DNA from: Stictocephala bisonia
Lineage: Eukaryota; Arthropoda; Insecta; Hemiptera; Membracidae
Direction of reading: 5' to 3'
Assembly (NCBI GenBank): GCA_035578905.1
Contig: JAQJVL010000162.1
Coordinates: 310,001 to 374,000 of the forward strand
DNA: 64,000 nucleotides
Below the pieces are notes generated by a model, which saw only the letters and a program-made list of their open reading frames with translations, was not told the origin of the DNA and ran no database searches. Shown here in pieces: positions 34,488 to 46,734 of the stretch (position 1 is the stretch's first letter; every line of letters begins with the position of its first letter). The translations under genes and the position numbers were made by a program.

Positions 34488-35601
34488 ATGTACATGTGTG
34501 TATAGGTATATATTTACAATAAAGTGTTATTACAACATCGAATTGAAATATTGCTAAAATAAAACATTTATAAAACTTAATTTTTTCGTTATAATAAACA
34601 CAATATTAGAATATTATTACGTGTGTTTTCAGTTTTAAACTTGTAAAATAAATTCTCCCTCCGGATCGTGACTAGTTCATGCATGCAATAATTAGACGCT
34701 GAAAGGGGCAGATAATTACAAATTGTGCAATTAGCAAATGCATTTTAGTCAGGGGTTGATCAGTGCAGAGCATTCTGTGGTTTAAATTAGATATTTAAAA
34801 GCCACTGTATAGAGACAGTTTATGTTAATATGAGTTTAGTACTGAAAATTGCCTATATTCCTACTCATAAGGTTTAATACTCATACAATCATGTCGTTCT
34901 TGGAAGACTATTTATATTGTTGTACATAAGTGCATATAGTCTACAAGTGTAAACTTATGTTTATACATAATAAAGTTATAAGATTATATCTTCAGTGACT
35001 AATAAGATATTTATTTTACTGTGACTTTAAATGAGACAACTTATCAGAAAACCTAAACTACTTTATTGAAGTAGATAATTCATATACTTAAGTTTGTCTG
35101 TCGTGGTATTTTAATTTTGGTTTACGAAGTGTTCTATCATGTAGGTTCTTCACATGTCTCTGAACCATAACATTCAGCTACTCACGTAGCACTAATAATT
35201 AGGAGATGAATAGCACTAGAAGATGATAGTTAGACCTATTAAGCACAAATGACGGTTGTTTTTAATTGTGATCGATCATTGACTGTAGAATATTAAAAAA
35301 ACGAAGTCCTCTGTAAAACTATGTTTTCTATTTTTCCACTAGAAAATATTTAAACATATTTACAGAAGTAAGATTGAGAGTGAGTTACAACATTTATTTC
35401 TGTTTGGTTGGAGTGATTTTATTTTTAACTTTAAATATTACTCAGTATAATTAAAGTGGTGAGTTTAATTTAATATTTAAAAAAATTATAATTTATTCTA
35501 TACATTTAGGCTTATTTAACTTATCAACGATTTCGGCATGATAAACAATCGATAATACTTAAACACAACAAAACTCATTCTTCATTATTATTGCCACTTA
35601 C
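34488..35601. other. Putative intron or intergenic, nothing seen
   Basis: AT-rich; no exon-like or repeat structure recognised. Confidence 0.45.
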
Positions 35602-35675
35602 TATCTCAAGGCTATTTTTAGAATTTCTCACCACCACATACTGTCCAGGTATCTGAGTCACGTATATGGATTTAC
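35602..35675 (-). CDS. Candidate 74-bp internal exon
   Basis: On the minus strand the acceptor TTGTTTATATATTTAG precedes 35675, and the consensus donor GTAAGT follows 35602 directly. The enclosed frame, with two leading bases completing a split codon, reads KSIYVTQIPGQYVVVRNSKN and then SLEI. It ends in phase 0, matching the start of the 32743-32833 segment. A perfect donor plus phase agreement supports an exon; shortness and lack of a known homologue keep confidence moderate. Confidence 0.5.
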
Positions 35676-36109
35676 CTAAATATATAAACAATATAGTTTG
35701 AATTTAAAATCTTAGAAATTAATATTGAATTAATATATTTACAATCCGATGAACTCACCATTTCAATATACCATAAATAGTAATTCAAAGTCACAATCGA
35801 TAGTAAATTTTAAAAATGTACCATATCATGATAGCTATATGTTAGTTATATGTAAATTACTTTTTTAATTTAGAAAATTTAGCAATACTTTTATTAAGAC
35901 ATTTAATATATTAACCAAACGTTAGGTAGTAATAACTTATTATAAAAGACCTAATACAATTACAAATTGTTTGAAAATGCCCTATCAAAATTATATATGA
36001 CCATAGTTATTAAGGAAGCATAAATTGTTAAAATACTTTAAGTTGTTTTGAACTATATTTGATCAAATTCCTTCATTATCAAATCAGCACAACAAAATTA
36101 GAGAGTAGT
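35676..36109. other. AT-rich, nothing seen
   Basis: No feature was recognised in this stretch. Confidence 0.45.
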
Positions 36110-36330
36110 TTAAATGAATGTGCTAAGTGAAAGAGGAATGTCCAGCAACCTAGTGAATGTCCGCATTACCAGGACTTACAACCCTGGAGAATTGGTGGTG
36201 TTCGGGGAAATTAATGGGGTACCACTGATGAAGAGCAGCTCTTACTTCCAGCGATCCCCACGCGGCCCCTCTCTTGTTGTTGGATCGCAGATAACATTAG
36301 TAGACGACGAATTTCATTCTGTATAGCAAT
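36110..36330 (+). repeat. GC-richer repeat Z, copy 1
   Basis: Parallels 40770-40975: ACTTACAACCCTGGAGAATT against GTACAACCTTAGAGAATT, then GATCCCCACGCGGCCCCTCT against GCTCCCCAGGCGGTCCTTCC, then GCAGATAACATTAG against GCAGTGATTAACG. The two copies favour different frames, so the family is probably non-coding or long dead. Confidence 0.6.
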
Positions 36331-36360
36331 AGTTATCGTATAACTTTTAAAGGAAGCTAA

Positions 36361-37410
36361 TAAGTTAAAAGGAGGAGGAATTATGTTTAAATGTTGACTG
36401 ATCTCCCGTCAACGAGCTAAATCCAGGTTTAGAAGTCATTTAACACCCACTTCTCCTATTTGATGAAAACCGGCTAATCTCCACAGTGAAAAATAACACA
36501 AGATCAATCATGAACTATGCGTTCTATAGTTTGAACATGTTTATTTACATACAGATTCTTATTTTAACCTAAATTAAATTATTTTATATGGTACTTAATA
36601 ATATTCAATGATGGACAGCAAATTATGGAAGTAGTAATGCATATACAGAGAACTGTAAAAGAACAGAAATGAGTTGTCAGTCAACCGTATAGACAGAAGT
36701 TAAACGCAGGGTTTCACTTGACTACTCGCTACATCGCGTGCGGCACGCCATAGGCTAAACATGTTCCTGACGGCAATCCGTTACAGATTTATTACTTACA
36801 AACTGCTCTTGTACATCTTTAGTCAGTCAACCGTATAGACAGTAGTCAAACGCAGGGTTTCACTTGACTACTCGCTACATTGCGTGTGGCACGCCATAGG
36901 CTAAACATGTTCTTGACTGCAATCCGTTACAGATTTATTACTTACAAACTGCTCTTGTACATCTTTAGTCAGTCAACTGTATAGATGGTTGTCAAACGTA
37001 GGGTTTCATTTGACTACTCGCTACATCACGTGAGGCACACCACAGGCTAAACATGTTCCTGACTGCAATCCGTTACAGATTTATTACTTACAAACTGCTC
37101 TTGTACATGTTTAGTCAGTCATTCTTAAGTCGATTATTGTAAAAACGGTGTACAAATGGATGTGTGTGATATATATGGCTTTAAAAGCCAGCTACAATTC
37201 TTTACAAGGAGGAGGAATGAAAAAAATCAACACCAGACTATCAAATACTAATAAAAATAAAATATCTATATTGCTTATGTTTTTGTTTTGAAATATAAAT
37301 CTACCATTAACGAGCTAAATCCAGGTTTCGTAATCATTAAAACCCGCTTCTCCGATTTAATGAAGATCAGCTAAAACTATAGTTTGAACTTTTTTCCGCA
37401 ATCACATGAC
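36361..37410. mobile_element. Element with duplicated ends and internal array
   Basis: GGAGGAGGAAT, then AACGAGCTAAATCCAGGTTT, TCATT, CCC, CTTCTCC and ATTT..TGAA occur at 36370-36480 and again at 37208-37370 in the same orientation. The 146-bp array lies between them. Direct terminal copies around a tandem core recall SINE-like or retrozyme-like dimers, but no coding or promoter motif is visible. Confidence 0.55.
36676..37120 (+). repeat. 146-bp tandem repeat, three units
   Basis: GTCAGTCAACCGTATAGAC starts units at 36676, 36822 and 36968, and a fourth begins at 37114 before breaking off. The units differ by scattered substitutions, many at CpG (CATCGCGTGCGG, CATTGCGTGTGG, CATCACGTGAGG). Confidence 0.95.
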
Positions 37411-37574
37411 TGATCATTAGCCATTCCTGACTTAGATTTCCATTAGTTTAATATTCCAATGACAGTCTAAATAAAGGGACTGGCACATACATTTTACAGC
37501 CGAATTCCATGATCACACCTATTTTGATTTGTGAATTAAATTTCACCAACAGGTAATTTAAAGTTGCCAGAAAA

Positions 37575-37740
37575 GTTTTTTGAGGCATCTGAATGATGGA
37601 CTGCCCCAATGCTCTGTTCTTGCTCCTCTTTTATTCAATACGTTGCAGACATTCCCACCACACAGGAATAGCATTCATATATGTAGATGATGTTGCTTTC
37701 ACGATTCAACATAAGAGCATAAGAGTAAATGTGTGCTTAA
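37575..37740 (+). pseudogene. Reverse-transcriptase scrap 3
   Basis: LRHLNDGLPQCSVLAPLLFN (normally GLPQGSVLAPLLFN) is followed, after a frameshift, by IAFIYVDDVAFTIQHKS, where YVDD is the catalytic motif. This is a LINE fragment of a different family from scraps 1 and 2, judging from the APLLFN motif. Downstream to about 38060 there may be worn remains of the same element. Confidence 0.75.
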
Positions 37741-39717
37741 CAAAAATATATAAAATATCAGATGTAGTTTAGTTTATGATAAATTGATAAAAATGCATTA
37801 TGCTTTAGATGCGACAGCTCTAAAGTCTTCTCCAATGTTTTCGAAGTCCCCAGCGCTCTTTTTGTTGACTATGGAACTACTTTTATCTCCGTTGAATATT
37901 AGTAGACTGTCATATGTTCTTCCATTTCCGAAGCATTACGAGATATGAACGAATTTGGCAGTTTACTTTATCTTCTCTATTTGGCCACCAGGCAGCGTTT
38001 TACTCAGTGTCTGATGTCCACCTTTTGCAGTTGAAGATTTCTGCACTTACAGATTCTAATTAGTCATGTATTTTATAGGATAGGTTTATCTAGATCAACG
38101 TGATGTTAGATTTTTTTAAAAGGATTTGATATTTAGAAACATCAAGAAATCAATTAAAATCTGATCCCAAGATGCTCTAGAACATGATTTTCCCTTTAAA
38201 AAAATACATGTTTCTTAGTAAAACTGTAAAATTTATTTCAATTTAAAATTGGCCTTATGGAAAATAAAATCCATTAAGGCGTCAATTATAGAATACTATT
38301 AGGATAAGTATGAACAATACAACAGTTTGTATAGTACTATGATTTTATAGACATGTTGTATGATCTTGTTAAATTAAAAAAATAACGCATTGTTCGATTA
38401 TTGAAAATATAAAACGTTGAAATGTATCTTATCTGTATATTTTTAGCTATACATATGTAAATATGTTCAACAATACATGTGAAATGCTGCTGCAACGCTC
38501 CTCTCTGATAGAGCCATCACTCAAGATGTTTCGACATGGCAAAGACTTGATTAATGATCATGATTAATGACGTCAGAGTCTGAGATAATGTTGTCTAGTT
38601 TAAAAGACGCTTTTACTATTCAATTTAGTAAACTGGTCAGTGTTACCTTTAAATAAAGCTTTTCACTTGTTTACTAACAACTTGTTTAGCTGTTCATTGC
38701 TATTGATTGAAGTTTTTTCTTGCGTTGGATTGTTTAGTATTTTAAATTTTTTGAAGATCCTTGCAGATTCGTGGACTGCACTCAGTTCACGCAGTCACAA
38801 AACCTCATTTATTCACCAGATTTTATTTAAACCTTATTTGATACGTAAATTAAGACTGTGAACCATACGAAATATGAAAACCCTAAATAATGGATACTTT
38901 GAGATGGACACTTTCATAAAATCCTGTCTTTTATTTAAAAAAACCACACTATTATGACCAAATAGACAATATGAAAACTAAATGAATAAAAATTTACTCA
39001 AACGGTTATCAATATGTAAATACTCTACTATTCCTACAAGGTATAATTCATGTGTTCGTTGGGAGTTCGGTCCATAGGACCCAGTCCTATACGTTCGTGG
39101 ACCCAGGTTCACTTTACGTTGTGGTTTTTGTCGACCATTCACAGTATGTAGTAAGTAACTACTGAATGATTATTATTTGACTTTTTATGAAAGCTAAAAC
39201 GCTGTTTTTTTAATAATTGAAGCGTTGGAAATATTTAACAAACTAAAAATAATGTATAATTAGTTTATAATAAACAAGGAATCATAAATAGTTTGAACGA
39301 TTTTTTGGATAAAGTTGTACTTCAGGACTGAGCCAAAATTTTAAAACCATGTTGTTGAATATAATTTTAAGAAACTTCTTCAGTATTAAAAACGGTAAAA
39401 CTCGTTCTATGATTTATAAAAATACAGCATTTAAGAATCTCCTTATTATTGAATGTGGTGTATCCACTCTATATATGGCAGAAAGCCACACGTTGATCGA
39501 CCTTATCACCCTTTGAGTTAACAAACCAAAGGATTACCTTTTAATATTGCTTTTATACACAAACAGTTTGTATACAACTGTATTTTAAAATAACTTTACT
39601 TCTCATAAATTTTACGAGATATTTTTTTTAAAATTTTTTTTGAAAAAAAATTTTAATAGATTTTAATAGATTTAATAACTATAGATCTTCATCTAGGCCA
39701 AGTAACACGTTATTGAC
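37741..39717. other. No gene confirmed
   Basis: 37800-38060 may be the tail of the LINE scrap. 39050-39130 (TTCGTTGGGAGTTCGG, GACCCAGTCCTATACG) is GC-richer and unassigned. The rest is AT-rich. Confidence 0.45.
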
Positions 39718-39790
39718 CCTCCTACCCACCCATACACGTATTGTGGTATTGATCCTCCCACTCACCCTTGCACTTACTGTGATATTAGTA
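39718..39790 (-). repeat. GGGTGGGT minisatellite, locus 2
   Basis: Minus-orientation units CCTCCTACCCACCCATACAC plus GTATTGTGGTATTGAT, two units. Confidence 0.7.
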
Positions 39791-39792
39791 CA

Positions 39793-40270
39793 TACAGGGT
39801 GAAAATTACGTCTTAAGATGACTTTATAACTTTTAAACAACAGTAAGTATCACAACCAAATTTGGCATACCATAACTGGTAATAGTCAGCTACTTTTCTA
39901 TGTACATGATGATCAGATATCGTATTTAGGGGGTGGCCCATTAGGAGTAAGAAGAAAATATTTAATGACAGTCTATGTTGATTTGTACATCATTTTAAAG
40001 GTCTAGTTAAAATGAAAATAATGCCAGAAACTGGACTTAAAAATGTTGATCCAGTCAGAAGTAATGGCTGTTCAAAGTTTTAAAAGTTTTTAATACATTA
40101 TACTTACGAATAACAGAAAGTTACAAGCTAAACGGAATACTTACTGGCGAATAATTGAAGAGACAATTAAATGCCAACAAGTATCAAAATATGATCCAAA
40201 ATGAGATAGTTCCTGCTCTACAAGCTAGTCTTGGGGCTGACTTCCAAACATGTTTAACTCTTTTTGAATC
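39793..40270 (+). pseudogene. Decayed mariner-like transposon
   Basis: Starts with the terminal motif TACAGGGTG. Near the right side (40150-40255) one frame reads LNANKYQNMIQNEIVPALQA and then SLGADFQ. This is the sequence that precedes the second catalytic Asp in Tc1/mariner-type DDE transposases (typically L..Y..ML...IVPAL...FQQDGAPPH). The catalytic block itself and the right terminus are lost. It is a plausible relative of the transposase that moved the non-autonomous ACAGGGT elements here. Confidence 0.6.
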
Positions 40271-40558
40271 AAATTTAAGATATAATTAAAAAATAAAAAC
40301 TACAATTTATTAATGATTATAATTAATTTGTATAATGATTATAAGCAATTTGTAGAATAAACAAATCCCTTCTTGTTTAAAGGGAGAAACAATCGTATAT
40401 CGTATATTTTCACCGTAAATAGACCTAATCGGGGATATTATAATTCCATATGTATTCTTGCAAATGATAAATTATGTTTTAATCACTAAGCAATGAATGT
40501 TTTCAGAAAGTAGAGAAGTGAAATTTATTTATTACATGGATACATTCACTTATGAGTA

Positions 40559-40645
40559 TTAGCCCACCCATACACGCTCCATGACATTGATCTGTCTATC
40601 AAATGTACATTGATATATACCCACCCAACCTTCCTTCCACGTACC
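40559..40645 (-). repeat. GGGTGGGT minisatellite, locus 3
   Basis: GCCCACCCATACACGCTCCA followed by a degenerate unit ending ACCCACCCAACC. About two units. Confidence 0.65.
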
Positions 40646-40769
40646 AACTCTTCTAAACTTAAATTAAAAAAAATATATTTAGTATAATTTGATATGTTAT
40701 TTAACTTATATTTTGGAGAAAATACTGTTAATGTTGTAATACACCTTAGTCAATTAACACACTTTAATT

Positions 40770-40975
40770 TCTTAGTGGGATGTTTTAGTGGATGCTACCC
40801 TTCACAAAGGCGTACAACCTTAGAGAATTGGTTGAGGCAGGAGAACAAATGGTTCGCCAGTGATTCAGTGCAGCCCTTTCTCCCAGGGCTCCCCAGGCGG
40901 TCCTTCCCTCTATGTGGTGGAGCAGTGATTAACGATTTCGGGGTAGATCTCTTTCTGAATAAGAATTGTACTTGA
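40770..40975 (+). repeat. GC-richer repeat Z, copy 2
   Basis: Partner of 36110-36330. It is open for about 65 codons (TTLENWLRQENKWFASDSV and on), but the first copy has stops in the equivalent frame. Probably an interspersed repeat. Confidence 0.6.
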
Positions 40976-41187
40976 ACAACTAAATAACGGATATCTAATT
41001 GTGAAAGTGGATAGTTTCGTTACTGAACAAAGCTCTACTTCAATTTTAGACAGTACATTTTTTTATTCAAAGATATGAACTGTATAGGTACTTCGGATTC
41101 CCGACATATATTTAAAGTATTTAAAAGCTGAAAATAAGAAATAAAGTTAAGGTTTAAAAACCCAGTATAGTAGTTATCACCCATGAA

Positions 41188-41365
41188 ATTGAATGGGTGG
41201 GTGAGTAGGCAATCACCATTAATAGCATAGGAGAGTAGGTGGGTCTATACTACTGTACATGGGTATGAGAGTGGGTGGGTGGGTCATCACCATTACTAGC
41301 ATAGGAGAGTAGGTGGGTCTATAATATTGTACATGGGTATGAGGGTAGGTGGGTGGGTTTAGGTA
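41188..41365 (+). repeat. GGGTGGGT minisatellite, locus 4
   Basis: GGTGGGTGAGTAGGCAATC, then alternating units with TCTATACTACTGTACATGGG and ATCACCATTACTAGCATAGG. GGG tracts at 41261, 41273, 41277 and 41281 could form a G-quadruplex with loops of 9, 1 and 1. Confidence 0.8.
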
Positions 41366-42580
41366 AAATTCATTAGCGTAATAAAGCCAGCAACTATAAC
41401 CTTACCTGAAAACTAGGTATCACCTGAATATAAAGTGTTTCCCCACATTCTCTATCTCTTTTCCACTCATTTAGTTTCATCACCCCATTTATTATGGTTG
41501 GAAAGAAATTAAGTCAGTATGGATATACGGTTTTGACTGTTAGACGTTACAAAATTAGATACTTAAAAGTTAATTTCGAACTACATATTTAACTGGAGCT
41601 GTTGGCAATATTATAAGTAAAATCAATTGGAGAAGTAACTAAAATATTATTTGTACAACGTACCTCATATAACTTTTTATGACTGGCATAAATTAGTGCG
41701 GAAACGTGTTTTCTACATAGAAAATTGCTAAGATTAAAATTATGTTTTCTCCTTCCGAAGTACTAGTATTCTTTGACATTTTTCATGATATTAAGAAAAT
41801 GTGTAAAATATTTCTCATACAATTTGAGTGAACTTGAAGTTTGTTTATAAATTATTGATACATAATGTTATATCATTGCTGATAACTATTTGTACGCTTA
41901 AGAAACTCATTCGTTCATTGAAGGTTGTGGTTTACTGAAAAATATGACAGTTATTTTTCGTTAATGAATCATTTTTGTTAATGGTAACAAATATTATTGA
42001 TTAAAGACATTTCTTATTTACAATAAAAAATATCATTTAAACAATGAGAAAATCATTTCCTTAATTTACGGAAAAACTACTAAGCACTTGTTCTTAAAAT
42101 TTAATGAAATGCTGATGTCCTAGACTTTATATCACCCTTTCTGACCTAAACTCCTTTAAAAGGTTCCTGTTAGTTTTTGAATGAATAGGAGGAAGTTCAA
42201 TAATATTAGGACAGCGAAAGCAAGTATGCAATAAATGGAATAACAAAAATACAACAATTTAATTTCTGTTTCACTTAGTTAGAATGACGGTTATTCCATT
42301 ATAAACAAAACATTTAGTTACTAAAAATGACCGCATTTTTAACTAATAAAAATAAATTATACACTTTAATATATACTGTACATTTTATTCTATGCGGTTA
42401 TATAATTTTATTTGTTATCTAGTCAATGTTCGGTTGAGTTTATTGACAAAATTGACGTAGCAACAGGATTTAAAAATAACCGTGTTGCTCTGATAAATAT
42501 AACTAGTGTGATATTAAAAAATGTTATTCTTTTTTCACCGGTTCTAGGTTAGTGTACTCAGATAAGTTTTTTAATTTTTA
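41366..42580. other. AT-rich, no gene seen
   Basis: No exon-like segment or repeat was recognised. Confidence 0.5.
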
Positions 42581-42665
42581 GAGAGGGTTATGTTTTAAGT
42601 ATTAGAGAGGGCTACCTAGTCCTAACTTAGCCCAGTAAAATAACACGATCTTTAACTTTTAACTT
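42581..42665 (+). repeat. 5S-SINE family 3' fragment 1
   Basis: TTAGAGAGGGCTACCTAGTC and CTAACTTAGCCCAGTAAAAT match the last 80 bp of the SINE at 25015-25275, including the ACGATCTTTAA that follows. The 5S-like head is absent, as in a 5'-truncated insertion. Confidence 0.8.
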
Positions 42666-43210
42666 CTTTATTTTTACGGTAAATATGTAGGATATTGCGT
42701 CCATGCAGCATGCGAAAATGCATTTTTATCCTTACTCTACTAAAAAAATTAATAATAATTAAAATAAATAAATAAAATAATAATAATAAATTTAAAAAAA
42801 CCGTAAACTGCCATTAATGTACTCCGTATGTTTGTATATCCTAGTTGTCTTTAGATGTCAACTACTACCTTATTCTACATGCAAACTATTATTTAACCAT
42901 AACACATCAAAGTAGAACACCATAAAAAAATTATATGTTAAAGATTTTGATAGATTCTTCTTATCTAAGCTGTTAAGTACAAGTGACATTATTTATTTTT
43001 TAATAATGTTTTCTGTGTATTGTTTATTGATATCGTGTCCTTTAGTTCTTTGTACAGTATATTTTTTCATAGTTGTGTGTACTTGTAATGGTTCGTAAGA
43101 AAACACAATTTTCTGTAAAGTCTATGGTAGTCTGTTACTTATAATTCTTTAAGGGTTTTCTACTTTAATATGCTATAGTTAAGTGCTAAACAAATAGCTT
43201 TATATCAAGC
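42666..43210. other. AT-rich, nothing seen
   Basis: Simple AT repeats near 42740-42800; no gene. Confidence 0.5.
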
Positions 43211-43330
43211 TTAGGGCGATTAGCACTTGAAGACGACATATGTTTTATTCCTCTTAATGTGTTGTTTTAGTTTGAAATACACTTAAATCATTGGAAATCT
43301 CAAAGAAATGTACCAATTTAAACAAACAAA
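43211..43330 (+). repeat. Degenerate hammerhead-like module and tail
   Basis: AGCAC-TTGAAGAC replaces AGCAC-CTGAAGAC, followed by a worn hairpin and ATGTGTTG where siblings have AACGTTGTG. The next 70 bp (CACTTAAATCATTGGAAATC, AATGTACCAATTT) match the tail of the module at 47221, confirming common descent. Confidence 0.6.
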
Positions 43331-43505
43331 AGCCAACATAAAAAATATATTTTACTCGGAAAATCGGGTTTATACTCAATGTGCATCTTACCAATTAACG
43401 ATTTACAGTATCTTGTTAGAGCTGCGCGGTGTACAAACAAGGGATAGTAATAGCATCTAGAGAGGGCGATGAATACTGATCACAGCACTCCTGGGTGTCC
43501 TTACG

Positions 43506-43518
43506 CCCCCCCCCCCCC
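43506..43518. repeat. C13 homopolymer
   Basis: Thirteen consecutive C in a less AT-rich patch (43430-43560). No gene call there. Confidence 0.95.
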
Positions 43519-44659
43519 AATCGTACAACCCCTTCCTGCTGTACAACTGTAATGGATCAACGATTTTACATTTTAGTTGAATCGTTTAGTAGAATAATCG
43601 ATAATATTACGTTTTTATTAACCTTGATAAATTGTAGTATATATTTTATTTTGTGTAAATATATAATTATATATGATTTAAACACCGATATGCTGACTGA
43701 ATATAATATATAATACAACAACTATTTTTAATCCATACACTCCAGTAAATAACTTAAAATAATAGATAACTCTAACCTTAATGATGGAAACACACCATAT
43801 ATCAATTGTCTTACTCTCATTTCAAAATAATTTAGTTACTATAAATTGGGAAAGGCTTTTTTATATTTAATAATAAAATGAAGAATTTATGGCTTTTTAG
43901 TCTTTTTGCTACATAAATTTGAAAGTACTATTACAATATGGAACATGGCTTTTCTATAAAAATGGATCGATTGGTGTAAATTTCTCTAGTTATAAAATAT
44001 ATTATCCAAATTATATATTACGACATGCCTTTTATAAATCTAATTGCAAAACCGTTGATCCAATTTTAATGTAAGTTTATATATATTTTTAAATAATAAT
44101 CTTAATATTTGTTGTTTTCAATACTATAATACTTCTTGTAGATTTTGACAAATTGATTGTCTTTCATCATTCAAGTATTGTGCTTGTTATATTTAAAGTA
44201 ATTGTTAATTACAGTCCTTAGATTAGGGACCAATTATACATGGTTAACCTAAAATTGTAAGTACTAGAATAGTTCTACGAGTTTCCGTATATCGAAAGGT
44301 ATAATGATACATAACTCTTATTATAAAAAAATACAATAATTGCTGACAAATTTTATAATCATCGTTGAAATTAGCACTTACATAACTTGTTTGTAGCGGA
44401 AGGAAAATAGTAAACATTTGATTCCATGCACATCTTCTATTCTATTTTATATGAGTTGTTCATAGTATTATGATATATATTACATTTTGGAGAAGGAACT
44501 AATTTTAAAACGGGACATCTTGCTTCAACAAAATTACCAAAAAAGTTTTTATTTTATTGAAGTAATGACTTCTATAAAGGAAACTCAGCATCGTATCCTT
44601 AGAGAGTTCCCTTATAACAGCCCACTAAGAAATCTGGCATAATAGAATATGAACAATAA
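43519..44659. other. AT-rich, nothing seen
   Basis: No supported feature. Confidence 0.5.
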
Positions 44660-44825
44660 TAGCAGATAAGTTAAGAAAGAAAAACCTTTATGACGTTTAT
44701 GGAGAAGTTACAGTTATAGAAGATAATGGCTCTATCAAATGTAAGTACACTATAGTATTATATAGAAAAAAGAATATTGGCTAAACGAATTATCCAACCG
44801 TACAATTTGAAAATAACTATAGGCA
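44660..44825. repeat. Repeat W, copy 1
   Basis: GAAAAACCTTTATGACGTTTA, then GTTACAGTTA, AATGGCTCTATC and ATTTGAAAATAAC match 59795-59945 in the same order. Confidence 0.55.
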
Positions 44826-45830
44826 AACTAGAAAAATAAACTAAGAAACATTTCAAATCTTATAAAAAAAACTCTAAGTTACTATTAGTAAAACATATAC
44901 CTATTCAATTAACTATTCAAATTCATGTTGATTAATCGGTATACTAATTGGATTTAATGGAACTTAATTTTAGTTAAAAATAAATAACCTTTTTTCTAAA
45001 CTGAAAGACTATATCTCAATGTTTAAAAATACTCTTTATAACCAAGATTCTATGTAATTAGTATTATATGTTTATAGGTAACTAAAAATAGTAAAAGGTA
45101 AACAATACATTTTCTTTTATAACACAACAATAAATATAGTGTACAGATAAAAACAGAATTCATTCGAATCAGGACGTGCTATTCAACAAATATCACTGAC
45201 GGTAAATTTGTACAATGCCCCCATGAGCGCGGGATCCCTCGCTGGCTAGTCAATATTGCCTTTTGGCGCAGCTGGACCTAATATAAACATACCTGTGTTA
45301 TTATTTTACTGCTACACACTTTTAATAATATTCACGTGCTATCAATATGGGCTCATTATTAAAGTATTTTAAAGTTTAATTGATTAAAAATTTATTTTCA
45401 TCGGACCAATTACATATATTTCTATATTTTTGTTTTGTTTCTTATATAAAAATTGTATCGTTTATATAGATATACTCTCCTTTTGTTATTTATTTATACA
45501 AATTTAAACACTGTTGCAACTTATATTGCTATTATATATATATTTTTTTTATGCTATTATATATATTATATTAGATATCGTTTTAAGTTATAAATAGGGA
45601 ATATTATTCAAACTGCTGCACAAGTCCGCCTAGGTTAAGTGTTTATAAGCAGGCAAACGTTATGTGTTTGTCAAGACTGGTCTGTGATGACTAGTATTTC
45701 CATGTAAAAAACGTAGTATTTTTTATGGAAAATAAATCATTATTTCATACTTAATTATAAATATATATTGCAAATTTCTCTCACTATATATTATTTCTTG
45801 AAAAAAAAGAAAGAAAACTGTGACGATTAA
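44826..45830. other. No gene seen; one GC-richer patch
   Basis: 45165-45290 (GCGCGGGATCCCTCGCTGG, TTTGGCGCAGCTGG) stands out in base composition and ends with an acceptor-like TATATTAG on the minus strand, but stops break the reading frames. Probably repeat-derived. Confidence 0.45.
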
Positions 45831-45834
45831 AATG

Positions 45835-45965
45835 AATGAGACGAAGGCAGTTGGACATTTGCCATCATTACGTGAAAACTATCAAACACAACGTTTCGAT
45901 TTGGTAAAACCGAAATCTTTTTCAGGCGCTAAAAACTAAATTACATCCAAACATACATGATTTAT
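45835..45965 (-). repeat. Hammerhead-like module with conserved flanks
   Basis: Minus strand: GCGC-CTGAAAAA-GATTTCGG-TTTTA-CCAAATC-GAAAC-GTT-GTGTTTGATAG. The hairpin pairs GATTT-GG with CC-AAATC. The first box is CTGAAAA, not CTGAAGA, so the core is impaired. The flanks CGC and GTG can pair with wobble. About 110 bp, including GGACATTTGCCATCATTACG, match 52222-52345. Confidence 0.6.
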
Positions 45966-46607
45966 CATTACGTTCTTAAACTAATAAACTTATCTACATT
46001 AATGTTCTACATTTTAACCTAGAACTTAATATAAGGTACAACAAAATGAACTTCTACAAAACTAAAAATAATAATATATCTAATAAGGAGCTGCCGATGT
46101 CGAAATATCAACTTAGTTTAAAAACTAATTCTAGATCATGTTTGTTTACATGTAATTTAGTTTTTAGCAAAAGATTTGGGTCGTGATTGGTTTTTTACCT
46201 AATGTTGGCAAATTCCCTACAACCTTTGTCGCCCCCATCTGATACTCCAAAATTAACAGATTTCAAACACGATTGAAATACTCAATTAATTGTTATTAAT
46301 AAGTAAAAATAAATAAATAAATACAAAATTAATAAACAGGCACATTTATACAAAATACGAAATGAAATATTCACCGTAAGTATTATTACATTTATATATT
46401 ACAATAATTATTGTTCACAGTATTCTATGGATTATTGTTATGTAGACTAAAGTAAACCGTACAACAGAATATTTGAAGACGGTATGTAGGCACACGATGA
46501 AACTTAAACAGGAGTTCAAAATCGTCATATCTGAATGAATGAAAATTTGTTCAATTCTGAATGCTAATTATGTTCAATTCTTCAAGTGCTTTATACAATA
46601 ACACAAC

Positions 46608-46641
46608 GTTTCGGTGGGTTTACAAACTCAGTCATCTTCAG
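46608..46641 (-). ncRNA. Hammerhead-like module, best conserved core
   Basis: Minus strand: TACAC-CTGAAGA-T-hairpin region-GAAAC-GTT-GTGTTATTG. Both core boxes are intact, and a GUU triplet follows a palindromic ACGT that could form a two-pair helix III between two molecules. The four bases before the first box (ACAC) are complementary to the four after the triplet (GTGT), which gives helix I. Helix II here is weak. The sequence after it (CACTTGAAGAATTG) matches the tails at 43211 and 47221. Confidence 0.55.
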
Positions 46642-46734
46642 GTGTAAATTACTACCTTTTAATCCAAACCAATTTGAGTTTAATACTGGTTTGTATTAAA
46701 GTAAAAATTTAATACAAACCAGTATTAAAGTATT

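Noticed and set aside
45715..45760. Shared AATAAATCATTATTTCATAC with the LINE tail near 54120
   Set aside because: Only about 20 AT-rich bases match and no LINE sequence adjoins it; chance is likely.
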